5,452 nucleotides of DNA from JAVZIQ01 sp037440545 (lineage in GTDB: Archaea; Thermoproteota; Bathyarchaeia; Bathyarchaeales; Bathycorpusculaceae), in NCBI GenBank assembly GCA_037440545.1, contig JBBITX010000079.1:1-5452 (forward strand), written 5' to 3'. The position numbers and the translations under genes are program-made. Below the pieces are notes generated by a model. It did not search any database and was not told the origin of the DNA. It was given only the letters and a program-made list of their open reading frames with translations. Below are positions 1 to 5,357 of this stretch, one piece after another. How positions within the stretch are numbered: position 1 is the first letter of the stretch; each line of letters opens with the position of its first letter.

Positions 1-43
1 GGATCATTATGTTGCATGCCACCTGTACGGAGGTTCAAAGTGA
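1..43 (+). CDS. 3' end of OppD/DppD-type peptide ABC transporter ATP-binding protein (partial)
   Basis: Reading from base 2, the frame encodes DHYVACHLYGGSK and stops at TGA 41-43; the rest of the gene lies to the left of the window. The fragment matches the extreme C-terminus of the next gene's product (DHFVACFALR): both share D-H-aromatic-V-A-C. That Cys is the last of the conserved C-terminal cysteines in oligopeptide/dipeptide transporter ATPases. OppD and OppF ATPases are usually adjacent and act as a heterodimer beneath the two membrane permeases, so an OppD/DppD subunit is expected here. The stop overlaps the next start as GTGA, which indicates translational coupling. The identification rests on only 13 residues plus context. 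Confidence 0.72.
   Translation, partial: DHYVACHLYGGSK
29..34 (+). promoter_or_regulatory. Shine-Dalgarno GGAGGT that fixes the OppF start
   Basis: GGAGGT lies five bases before the GTG at 40-42, near-ideal spacing. The in-frame ATG at 16 has no such site upstream and would add eight residues lacking family resemblance while running through the OppD coding end. The site therefore decides for GTG 40. It lies inside the last codons of the upstream OppD-like gene. Confidence 0.8.
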
Positions 44-1086
44 ACGCTTTAATACATGTAAAAAACTTAAGGAAGCATTACCCCATCCTTGGAGGCGTTT
101 TTAAGCGTAAAGTGACATCTGTAAGGGCTGTTGACGGAGTTTCCTTGAGCATTAATAGAGGGGAAAGCTTTGGCCTTGTAGGGGAATCAGGCTGCGGTAA
201 AACAACTTTAGGTAAAACAATATTAAGGCTCATTAAACCTGACTGGGGCAACATATTTTTTGACGTTCCACAAGACATAGTGGAAGAAATTGAAAAACTT
301 GAAGGAACTAGCCCCAAATCCAATAAACTCAAAAGGCTAAGGGAACAATATGATATAGCCGCCTATTCCGGTGCAAAACTTCTTAAACTAAGGAGAAGGA
401 TGCAAATAGTTTATCAGGACCCGACAACTTCCCTCGACCCAAGAATGCTGGTTAAAGACATCGTTGCCGAACCCCTTATAGCTCAAGGAATAGCGAAAGG
501 AGAGGAAGCAAGAAAAATGGTTGTCGAAATCTTAGAAAGAGTTGGCCTAGGAGAACAACACTTATACAGATTTCCACACGAGTTCAGCGGAGGTCAAAGG
601 CAAAGAATCGCCATAGCAAGAGCCTTAATATGTAAACCAGATTTCATAGTACTCGACGAGCCTACGTCATCCGTTGATGTTTCAGTTCGGGCTCAGCTGC
701 TAGACCTTTTTAAGGATTTGCAGAAGGACTTCAACTTAACCTACCTGTTCATAAGCCATGACTTAAGCATAGTTGAATGCATAAGCGACAGGGTTGCAAT
801 CATGTATCTCGGCAAAATTTTGGAGGTTGCACCTACAACTAAAATCTTTAAAAACCCCCTGCATCCCTACTCCAAGGCTTTGATAGCCTCCGTCCCCGTC
901 CCCGACCCAACCAAAAGAAAAGATCGCGTCCCCCTCTCAGGCGAGGTCCCAAGCCCAGTTAACCCTCCCTCCGGCTGCCGTTTCCACCCTAGGTGTCCCC
1001 TCGCGATGGATGTTTGTAAAAAAGATGAGCCTCAAATGGCTGAACTCGAGAAAGATCATTTTGTAGCTTGTTTCGCCCTAAGGTGA
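40..1086 (+). CDS. OppF/DppF-type oligopeptide/dipeptide ABC transporter ATP-binding protein
   Basis: This cytoplasmic ATPase subunit powers uptake of peptides (or, in some archaea, oligosaccharides) through an Opp/Dpp-type transporter. Numbered from the preferred GTG start, the protein is 348 residues. Seen in the sequence: Walker A GESGCGKTT (48-56), Q-loop VYQDP (Gln126), ABC signature SGGQRQ (183-188), Walker B IVLDEP with Asp206 and catalytic Glu207, D-loop SSVD (210-213) and H-loop His240. The C-terminal oligo_HPY region follows, with HPYSKAL at 275-281 and the conserved P-S-P...P-P-S-G-C-R-F-H-P-R-C-P stretch. Four cysteines (313, 319, 326, 344) match the pattern that binds a 4Fe-4S cluster in some DppD-type ATPases. 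A charged insert of about 35 residues (roughly 77-112) separates Walker A from the Q-loop. The gene overlaps the OppD-like stop and is followed six bases later by a surface-protein gene. The family call is firm; the transported substrate is not determined. Confidence 0.95.
   Translation: MNALIHVKNLRKHYPILGGVFKRKVTSVRAVDGVSLSINRGESFGLVGESGCGKTTLGKTILRLIKPDWGNIFFDVPQDIVEEIEKLEGTSPKSNKLKRLREQYDIAAYSGAKLLKLRRRMQIVYQDPTTSLDPRMLVKDIVAEPLIAQGIAKGEEARKMVVEILERVGLGEQHLYRFPHEFSGGQRQRIAIARALICKPDFIVLDEPTSSVDVSVRAQLLDLFKDLQKDFNLTYLFISHDLSIVECISDRVAIMYLGKILEVAPTTKIFKNPLHPYSKALIASVPVPDPTKRKDRVPLSGEVPSPVNPPSGCRFHPRCPLAMDVCKKDEPQMAELEKDHFVACFALR
1081..1086 (+). promoter_or_regulatory. Shine-Dalgarno AGGTGA overlapping the OppF stop
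   Basis: AGGTGA contains the OppF stop codon (TGA 1084-1086) and ends six bases before the ATG at 1093. It supports that start and implies that ribosomes ending OppF can reinitiate on the surface-protein gene, so the two are co-expressed. Confidence 0.6.
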
Positions 1087-1092
1087 ATTATA

Positions 1093-2142
1093 ATGGTTAA
1101 TAAGTACATTAATAAATCAATTCGCTTCATAATAGCAGTGTTGATTTTAGGGCTTATCGTGAGCTCCAACTTTTCATTAAAAACTAAGGCTGAGCAGAAC
1201 ACACAGATAATATTGTCTCCTCAACACATAGATGCCTCCATTGGAGAGAGCTTTACATTAACAATCAACGTAACTAACGTCAAAAGCCTGTATACATGGC
1301 AGGTTGTACTGAAATATAACGGGTCAATAATAAATTGTACGGATGTATGGATCCCAGAAAAAGACGTGTTTGCCGGACATAACAGGGCAGATGTATCACC
1401 TGAATTTGACAGGGACTATTTAGACGGCCTATACTACATAGTATATTCATGTACACTCGTGGGCGATGACAAAGTAGACGTAGTTAACGGAATACTTTTC
1501 AGAGTTAACTTCACAGTTACGGGGGAGGGCTCAACAACCATAAGTGTCGCAACCAAAGAAAAACCAGCTAGAAGAGATAAAATAACCTCGTTTAACTCCT
1601 TCCTGGTTGACTATGATTTTAATGAGTTAACCTTCAACTCCAACTCTTGCATTGTAAAGGCTGGGGGTGTTATGGTCAACCTCAAGCCCCATGCGTATTT
1701 TACGGTACAATCTGAAACCGTTGAAGAAAGCGGATACGTCGTTCTAAGAGGCTACAAACCTGTGGGCACGGTTGAATACAGCTTCGCTTATAAAGGAATA
1801 CCAGTTATATTCGATGCTTCAAAATCCGAAGACCCTGACGGGACTATAACTGCTTACATATGGGATTTCGGAGATGGAAATGTCACTGTTACCAAGGATC
1901 CAATAGTAGTCCACGTTTACAATGTGACTGGCCAGCTAACAGTCAAGCTGGCTGTGAAGGACAACGGTGATCCACCTCTAGAATCCGATCCCCATAATCA
2001 CATAATTGTTTTAGGCTTACTCCTCGAACGTTTCGACTGGAGCCCATACCTATACACACTTCTAGGGATAATTGTAGTTTTACTGGCAGTCTACTCGGTC
2101 AGGAAAGTCGCTAGAAAAGCAAAAGGCAGCAGAAAAAATTGA
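1093..2142 (+). CDS. Secreted membrane-anchored protein with cohesin-like and PKD domains
   Basis: The product (349 residues) is a predicted extracellular protein held in the membrane by its C-terminus. It begins with a signal peptide (basic n-region, hydrophobic core about 12-27, possible cleavage near Ala33). Residues about 36-190 form a beta-rich cohesin-like domain with the motif KSLYTWQVVLKYN (64-76), typical of the second strand region of such folds. A PKD domain occupies about 198-306, with DASKSEDPDG (241-250) and the hallmark WDFGDG (257-262). One membrane helix (about 318-335) precedes a basic tail, RKVARKAKGSRKN, which should stay inside the cell. Six N-X-S/T sequons (Asn59, 76, 81, 139, 263, 277) suggest N-glycosylation. 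It lies six bases after OppF with a good Shine-Dalgarno, so it is probably the last gene of the peptide-transport operon. A role in holding or presenting substrate, a binding protein or an enzyme at the surface is inference. The next gene encodes a related, shorter protein. Confidence 0.85.
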   Translation: MVNKYINKSIRFIIAVLILGLIVSSNFSLKTKAEQNTQIILSPQHIDASIGESFTLTINVTNVKSLYTWQVVLKYNGSIINCTDVWIPEKDVFAGHNRADVSPEFDRDYLDGLYYIVYSCTLVGDDKVDVVNGILFRVNFTVTGEGSTTISVATKEKPARRDKITSFNSFLVDYDFNELTFNSNSCIVKAGGVMVNLKPHAYFTVQSETVEESGYVVLRGYKPVGTVEYSFAYKGIPVIFDASKSEDPDGTITAYIWDFGDGNVTVTKDPIVVHVYNVTGQLTVKLAVKDNGDPPLESDPHNHIIVLGLLLERFDWSPYLYTLLGIIVVLLAVYSVRKVARKAKGSRKN

Positions 2143-2219
2143 AAGTAAAAGTTTAAAAATACTTAAAACCAACTCAATTAACAATTTCAAGCTTAATGAA
2201 CTGTTTGAATAAGCATAAG

Positions 2220-2255
2220 GGTTTTCTAATCTTTAAACTGTAACGGTAGAAAACC
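2220..2255 (+). repeat. 9-bp perfect inverted repeat next to a promoter
   Basis: GGTTTTCTA (2220-2228) and TAGAAAACC (2247-2255) are exact reverse complements separated by 18 bases. The right arm ends six bases before the TATA box at 2261. This placement suits a dimeric regulator's operator covering or abutting the TFB-recognition element. An alternative is a weak stem-loop at the 3' end of the upstream transcript, but no T-tract follows it directly. Confidence 0.6.
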
Positions 2256-2268
2256 ACAAATTTTATAA
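2256..2268 (+). promoter_or_regulatory. Archaeal promoter (BRE and TATA box) for the PEFG-tailed protein gene
   Basis: TTTTATAA at 2261-2268 is a good archaeal TATA box, preceded by the A-rich stretch ACAAA, which resembles a BRE. With the usual spacing of about 25 bases, transcription would begin near 2288-2292. That leaves a short leader carrying GAGGT (2292-2296) before ATG 2304, and places the alternative GTG at 2274 upstream of the transcript start. A second TATA-like stretch, TTTAAAAA, occurs at 2152-2159 with no gene at suitable distance. Confidence 0.6.
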
Positions 2269-2303
2269 GGACGGTGAAAGGAAAAAAAGACGAGGTTAAG
2301 GAC

Positions 2304-2963
2304 ATGAAAACAAAAAATATCGGGGTTAAAGCTATCTTACTTATAGGTGTTATAGCCCTCATATGTGCTGCACTTAGTTTAAGACCAGTACATGCACCAC
2401 TACCAGTAGAGGGTATATGGATTGACCCTCCAACATTAAACTTTGATATAAGCAAACATCCAGTTGGCTATAAGTTCAATGTAACAGTAATGCTCAGCGT
2501 ATCAGCTAAGAAAATGTATAGTTGGCAGTTCAAGCTTTACTATGACTCTTCACAGTTAACTGCAGTAAGGGCTGGCTACACAGCAGGAGCGACAAGCCAA
2601 TGGGCCACAAAAAGAACTGGAGGCGGAACATCTTCTGTATCTCCAGTTGTGGAGAAAGATTACGTTTTATTCTCCGAGTCTTGTGTAGGTGATAACTATG
2701 TCCCTGCAGGCACAACTGCCAGCCTAGCTTGGGTAGAATTCAAAATTGCAGCAGCCCCACCAGCTGGTGGAAAACTGCAAAGCCTATTAAGCATAGACAA
2801 TGCGGACACATGGGTTTTGGATGAAAATCTAAACGAGATATCAGTAGAGAAAGGTGGATCAAGCTACACCATTGTTCCTGAATTTGGTTTCATAGCACTA
2901 CTTGTAACACTAATAACAACTACAGGCATAGTAGTGATAGCTAAGAAAAAAGGCTACTACTAA
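2304..2963 (+). CDS. Secreted cohesin-like surface protein with PEFG-type C-terminal anchor
   Basis: The product is 219 residues from ATG 2304. I prefer this start to GTG 2274, ten codons upstream, because GAGGT sits seven bases before it and the TATA box would put GTG 2274 ahead of the transcript. A signal peptide spans about 1-31 (hydrophobic core 10-26, possible cleavage after VHA). Residues about 38-190 form one beta-rich cohesin-like domain with KKMYSWQFKLYYD (69-81), close to KSLYTWQVVLKYN in the upstream neighbour. A second shared segment has S-C-x-x-G-D (ESCVGD here, SCTLVGDD there). The C-terminus is a tripartite sorting-type tail: VPEFG (191-195), a hydrophobic stretch to about 213, then KKKGYY. 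This resembles PEFG-CTERM and PEF-CTERM signals processed by archaeosortases in other archaea. There is one sequon (Asn59). There is no PKD domain and no recognisable catalytic motif. A surface structural or binding role is inferred. Confidence 0.82.
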   Translation: MKTKNIGVKAILLIGVIALICAALSLRPVHAPLPVEGIWIDPPTLNFDISKHPVGYKFNVTVMLSVSAKKMYSWQFKLYYDSSQLTAVRAGYTAGATSQWATKRTGGGTSSVSPVVEKDYVLFSESCVGDNYVPAGTTASLAWVEFKIAAAPPAGGKLQSLLSIDNADTWVLDENLNEISVEKGGSSYTIVPEFGFIALLVTLITTTGIVVIAKKKGYY

Positions 2964-2984
2964 ATTCAAATACCCCACTAAACT

Positions 2985-3015
2985 TCTTAATTTTTCTGAT
3001 AAGCTTTTCTTTTTA
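2985..3015 (+). terminator. T-rich terminator after the PEFG-tailed gene
   Basis: Starting about 22 bases after the stop codon there are three T-tracts: TTTTT at 2991-2995, TTTT at 3005-3008 and TTTTT at 3010-3014. No strong hairpin is present. Archaeal RNA polymerase terminates on T-tracts without a stem, so this is a reasonable terminator. Confidence 0.5.
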
Positions 3016-3121
3016 ATTTGAATACTGAAAGTATCTTATAGGAATTGTTGGAGAATGTACTGTCAAAAAAGAAGGCAATGTCTACAAACTGGTAAATTTG
3101 TCTTTAGCCATATTTTAAAAC

Positions 3122-3931
3122 GTGAAGGGTATGGCTTTTAAAAAGCCTTTAACACTTATCTTTATTTATAGTGGAGAGTTTGCTGAGCGGGTTGTTCGAA
3201 ACCTTATAAATGACCCTACCTTCTGCAAGTCATGCGGCTTATACTGCGACTCTTGTAAATATACTGTTTACAGTTATGTGCAAAACATACGAGCAGCTGT
3301 GGAGCTTCCGAAACCCATAGAGCTTCCAGCATTCATAGACAATCCTGAAATTTACATGCCAAAAAACATCCCTAAAGCTGATTTATGCGTGGCTTCTAGA
3401 TTGCATAAAGACCTACTGCTAGAATTGCCGCGGCGTCTTAAAAAGGCTGGCGTGAAAGGACTAATCGTTCCAATAGAGGATTTTAACGAGGTTCCTTCAG
3501 GATTAAAGAAACAGGTTGAGGAAAGCTGCCTCGAACTCGGCTTAGAAAGCGCATTCCCAAAGCCTTTCTGTTCATTAGAACCGGAAATGCAAAAACCTAC
3601 AATTTCAAGGTTTGTCAACGAAATATGTGTGGGGCGTCCCAAACTGGAGGTTTCAACAGCAAAGATCGGAAAACGCAAAGTTATAGAGTCTGTAACTGTC
3701 AGACGGAGCGCTCCATGCGGATCAACATGGTATGTTGCTAGAAAAATAATTGGAATAGAAACAAAACGGGATGTTATATATGATGTCATCGCCAAGGCTC
3801 ACCACAGCTATCCATGCACGGCCACAATGAATGTTGACCCTGAGGTTAAGGAGCCAATACTCCACATCGCCGGCTACATTATTAGAGAGGAGATTGAAAA
3901 AGCACTAGGAAAGCTTGAAAGGATTTCTTAG
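3122..3931 (+). CDS. DUF166 family cysteine-rich protein
   Basis: This 269-residue soluble protein matches my memory of the archaeal DUF166 family, sometimes annotated as thymidylate-synthase-like or as 'DUF166 family (seleno)protein'; its reaction is unknown to me. No signal peptide or membrane segment is evident. Near the N-terminus is a Cys cluster, CKSCGLYCDSC (35-45; C-x2-C-x3-C-x2-C), which could bind Zn or an Fe-S cluster. Two conserved-looking C-terminal blocks also carry cysteine: RRSAPCGSTWYVA (Cys199) and HHSYPCTATM (Cys232, next to His227-228). A last segment, ILHIAGYIIREEIEKAL, fits a terminal helix. The start is unsettled: GTG 3122 and ATG 3131 are in frame and differ by three residues, and neither has a well-spaced Shine-Dalgarno. 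A TATA-like TAAATT at 3093-3098 would allow leaderless initiation at GTG 3122. It converges on the flavodiiron gene with only 47 bases between them. No in-frame TGA is present, so this copy needs no selenocysteine. Confidence 0.8.
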   Translation: MKGMAFKKPLTLIFIYSGEFAERVVRNLINDPTFCKSCGLYCDSCKYTVYSYVQNIRAAVELPKPIELPAFIDNPEIYMPKNIPKADLCVASRLHKDLLLELPRRLKKAGVKGLIVPIEDFNEVPSGLKKQVEESCLELGLESAFPKPFCSLEPEMQKPTISRFVNEICVGRPKLEVSTAKIGKRKVIESVTVRRSAPCGSTWYVARKIIGIETKRDVIYDVIAKAHHSYPCTATMNVDPEVKEPILHIAGYIIREEIEKALGKLERIS

Positions 3932-3944
3932 CTTTCAACTTTGA

Positions 3945-3980
3945 GGGATTTTACTTTCCAAAACTTTCTTTCTTAATTTT
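3945..3980 (+). terminator. Pyrimidine-rich terminator between convergent genes
   Basis: The gap after the DUF166 stop holds ATTTTAC, CTTTCTTTCTT and a final TTTT that runs into the last codon of the opposing flavodiiron gene. T-tracts on the plus strand fit termination of the DUF166 transcript. The minus strand has only one TTTT tract here (opposite 3960-3963), so the stop for the flavodiiron transcript is less clear. Confidence 0.4.
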
Positions 3981-5178
3981 AGGCTTCTTTAATCTTTTCT
4001 GCGAGTATTTTTCCAATCTTTATAATCTGATCCATATCCTCCTTTTTCGGCGGTCCATTTACCTCAACTGTTCCAGTTACTTCAACTTTCAGCTGTGTAA
4101 GCGTTTCTAAAACCTGTCTTACAGCTCCTCCTCCCCAGCCGTACGAGCTTAAAACCACAGCAAATTTTAGTGGAGGACGAAGAGCTTTAACTAAGTAAGT
4201 TGCATAAACAGCTAACGGATGGGCCGCACCCAAAACAGTGGGCGTTCCTAATACAATGGCCTTTGAATCCACAAGGTCCCTTGCCAAATCGCCAGTATCT
4301 GTATTAGCCAAATTGTGTACGGATATTTCGACCCCTTCCGAAGTCAACGTTTCAGCTATTTGATGAGCCATTTTCTCTGTGCTGTTCCACATGGAAACAT
4401 ATACAATCGTTGCCTTTCTCCGCGTTTCACCGTTTGCCCACTTTTTATACGCTTCTAATATGAGCTCAGTTTTCCTATGAACTGGCCCATGGCTTGGACA
4501 AATTATTTTAATGTCTAAATTCTTCAGTTTTTCCAGCGCCTTCAGAGCCATAGGCCTGAAAGGCATCATTATTTCACCCCAGTACCTTTGAGCGTGGACA
4601 AGCAGATCTTCAACTTCGTCTTCGTATAGTCCCATCGACAGGTGAGCTCCGAAGAAATCACATGAAAACAGAACCTTATCCTCCTCAAGATATGTAAGCA
4701 TGGTTTCAGGCCAATGAAGCATCGGCGACTCAATAAAGCGTAATGTCTTTCCACCAAGGTTTATGGTTTCCTGGTCGGCTACAACTTTAATCCTTTCTTC
4801 TGGAACTCCATAGTAGATTCGAGCCATTTTTGCTCCTCTACTTGTGGTTATCAGCTTGGCTTTTTTGTTGATCTTCATAATGTATGGAATGGCCCCAGCG
4901 TGATCTGGCTCTGCATGGTTCATAACAACATAATTTATTTCCCCGGGGTTTGTAATCATACCAATTTTCTCTTCCAACTCCCTTTCAAAGCCTGGGTTAG
5001 TTGTATCTATCAATGCCTTTCCCTCCGCTCCCACTATTAGGTAGGCGTTATATGATGTCCCTTTTGGAAGAGTGATTAAGGCGTCGAAGAGCCTGCGATT
5101 CCAGTCTCTAACTCCAACCCAGTAAACGCCCTCTAAAATTTTAGCTATGTTTCTTTCAATCATAATTTCCGACTCCAT
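3979..5178 (-). CDS. FprA family A-type flavoprotein (flavodiiron protein)
   Basis: This 399-residue cytoplasmic enzyme should reduce O2 to water and/or NO to N2O, protecting an anaerobe. In methanogens the relatives use F420H2 as donor; in bacteria rubredoxin serves, and which applies here is not shown. The N-terminal metallo-beta-lactamase-like domain (about 8-250) keeps the whole diiron site: His88, Glu90, Asp92 and His93 in NHAEPDHAG, His155 in PMLHWPETM, Asp174 in FSCDFFGAH and His230 in CPSHGPV. The C-terminal flavodoxin domain (about 256-399) has FMN-binding loops VSMWNSTEKMA (261-271), GTPTVLGAAHP (311-321) and SSYGWGGGAV (344-353). There is no fused rubredoxin or flavin reductase domain, so it is the basic class A form at normal length. 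Two starts are possible. ATG 5178 sits about 24 bases from a TATA box centre and would be leaderless. ATG 5163 (five residues shorter) has GGAG nine bases upstream. Neither affects the domains. Confidence 0.96.
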   Translation of the reverse strand: MESEIMIERNIAKILEGVYWVGVRDWNRRLFDALITLPKGTSYNAYLIVGAEGKALIDTTNPGFERELEEKIGMITNPGEINYVVMNHAEPDHAGAIPYIMKINKKAKLITTSRGAKMARIYYGVPEERIKVVADQETINLGGKTLRFIESPMLHWPETMLTYLEEDKVLFSCDFFGAHLSMGLYEDEVEDLLVHAQRYWGEIMMPFRPMALKALEKLKNLDIKIICPSHGPVHRKTELILEAYKKWANGETRRKATIVYVSMWNSTEKMAHQIAETLTSEGVEISVHNLANTDTGDLARDLVDSKAIVLGTPTVLGAAHPLAVYATYLVKALRPPLKFAVVLSSYGWGGGAVRQVLETLTQLKVEVTGTVEVNGPPKKEDMDQIIKIGKILAEKIKEA

Positions 5179-5198
5179 TATTAAATTGTAAAAGAGCC

Positions 5199-5205
5199 TA
5201 TTTAT
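5199..5205 (-). promoter_or_regulatory. TATA box for the flavodiiron gene
   Basis: Read on the minus strand, the sequence is GGCATAAATAGG, with ATAAATA as the TATA box. Its centre is about 24 bases upstream of ATG 5178, so transcription should start at or within a few bases of that codon. This argues for a leaderless or very short-leader transcript, independent of the ATP-grasp gene upstream. Confidence 0.55.
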
Positions 5206-5322
5206 GCCTCATCCCTAAGCTAAGAACTTCGGTTATGGGTAGTTTGAGGCCAAAATTTTAAACATAGAAACGACGCGAAAATTATCTAACTTTAAGGGCT
5301 GGAAACTTCTAAAATTGTGGTG

Positions 5323-5338
5323 AAAACGTTTAAAACGT
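5323..5338. repeat. AAAACGT tandem pair, also a small inverted repeat
   Basis: AAAACGT occurs at 5323-5329 and again at 5332-5338, two bases apart. The same stretch reads as an inverted repeat, ACGTTT-A-AAACGT (5326-5338). It lies 20-35 bases past the ATP-grasp stop on the minus strand, where it supplies two TTTT tracts and so may help terminate that transcript. A protein-binding site is also possible. The remaining spacer between the two minus-strand genes (5206-5322) shows nothing I can name. Confidence 0.35.
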
Positions 5339-5357
5339 AGTTGTAGGCTTTTGGATG

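Noticed and set aside
16..39. ATG 16 as the OppF start
   Set aside because: No Shine-Dalgarno precedes it, and GGAGGT sits five bases before GTG 40. The interval also encodes the end of the OppD-like protein in another frame.
78..332. 84-codon open frame on the minus strand inside OppF
   Set aside because: It is antisense to the Walker A coding region, with no promoter, ribosome site or recognisable protein.
2274..2303. GTG 2274 as the start of the PEFG-tailed protein
   Set aside because: It lies only about 6 bases after the TATA box, so it would precede the expected transcript start. ATG 2304 has GAGGT at seven bases and gives a cleaner signal peptide.
2143..2303. Structured RNA or riboswitch in the spacer before the PEFG-tailed gene
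   Set aside because: The only notable pairing is the 9-bp inverted repeat, and it lies upstream of the TATA box, so it would not be in that gene's leader.
2174..2455. 93-codon open frame on the minus strand across the promoter and signal peptide of the PEFG-tailed gene
   Set aside because: Low-complexity translation with no domain. It overlaps a well-supported gene and its promoter.
3111..3120. TATTTTAAAA as TATA box of the DUF166 gene
   Set aside because: At the usual spacing, transcription would begin near 3138, inside the gene and past both possible starts.
3352..3795. 147-codon open frame on the minus strand inside DUF166
   Set aside because: It is long but lies antisense to conserved DUF166 motifs. 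Its translation is Ser/Thr/Leu-rich, as expected of a shadow, and I see no ribosome site.
4569..4757. 62-codon minus-strand frame inside the flavodiiron gene
   Set aside because: It overlaps the diiron-site coding region in another frame and shows no family features.
5206..5322. C/D box guide RNA or tRNA between the two minus-strand genes
   Set aside because: I looked for C-box (RUGAUGA) and D-box (CUGA) pairs and a cloverleaf on both strands and found no convincing set.
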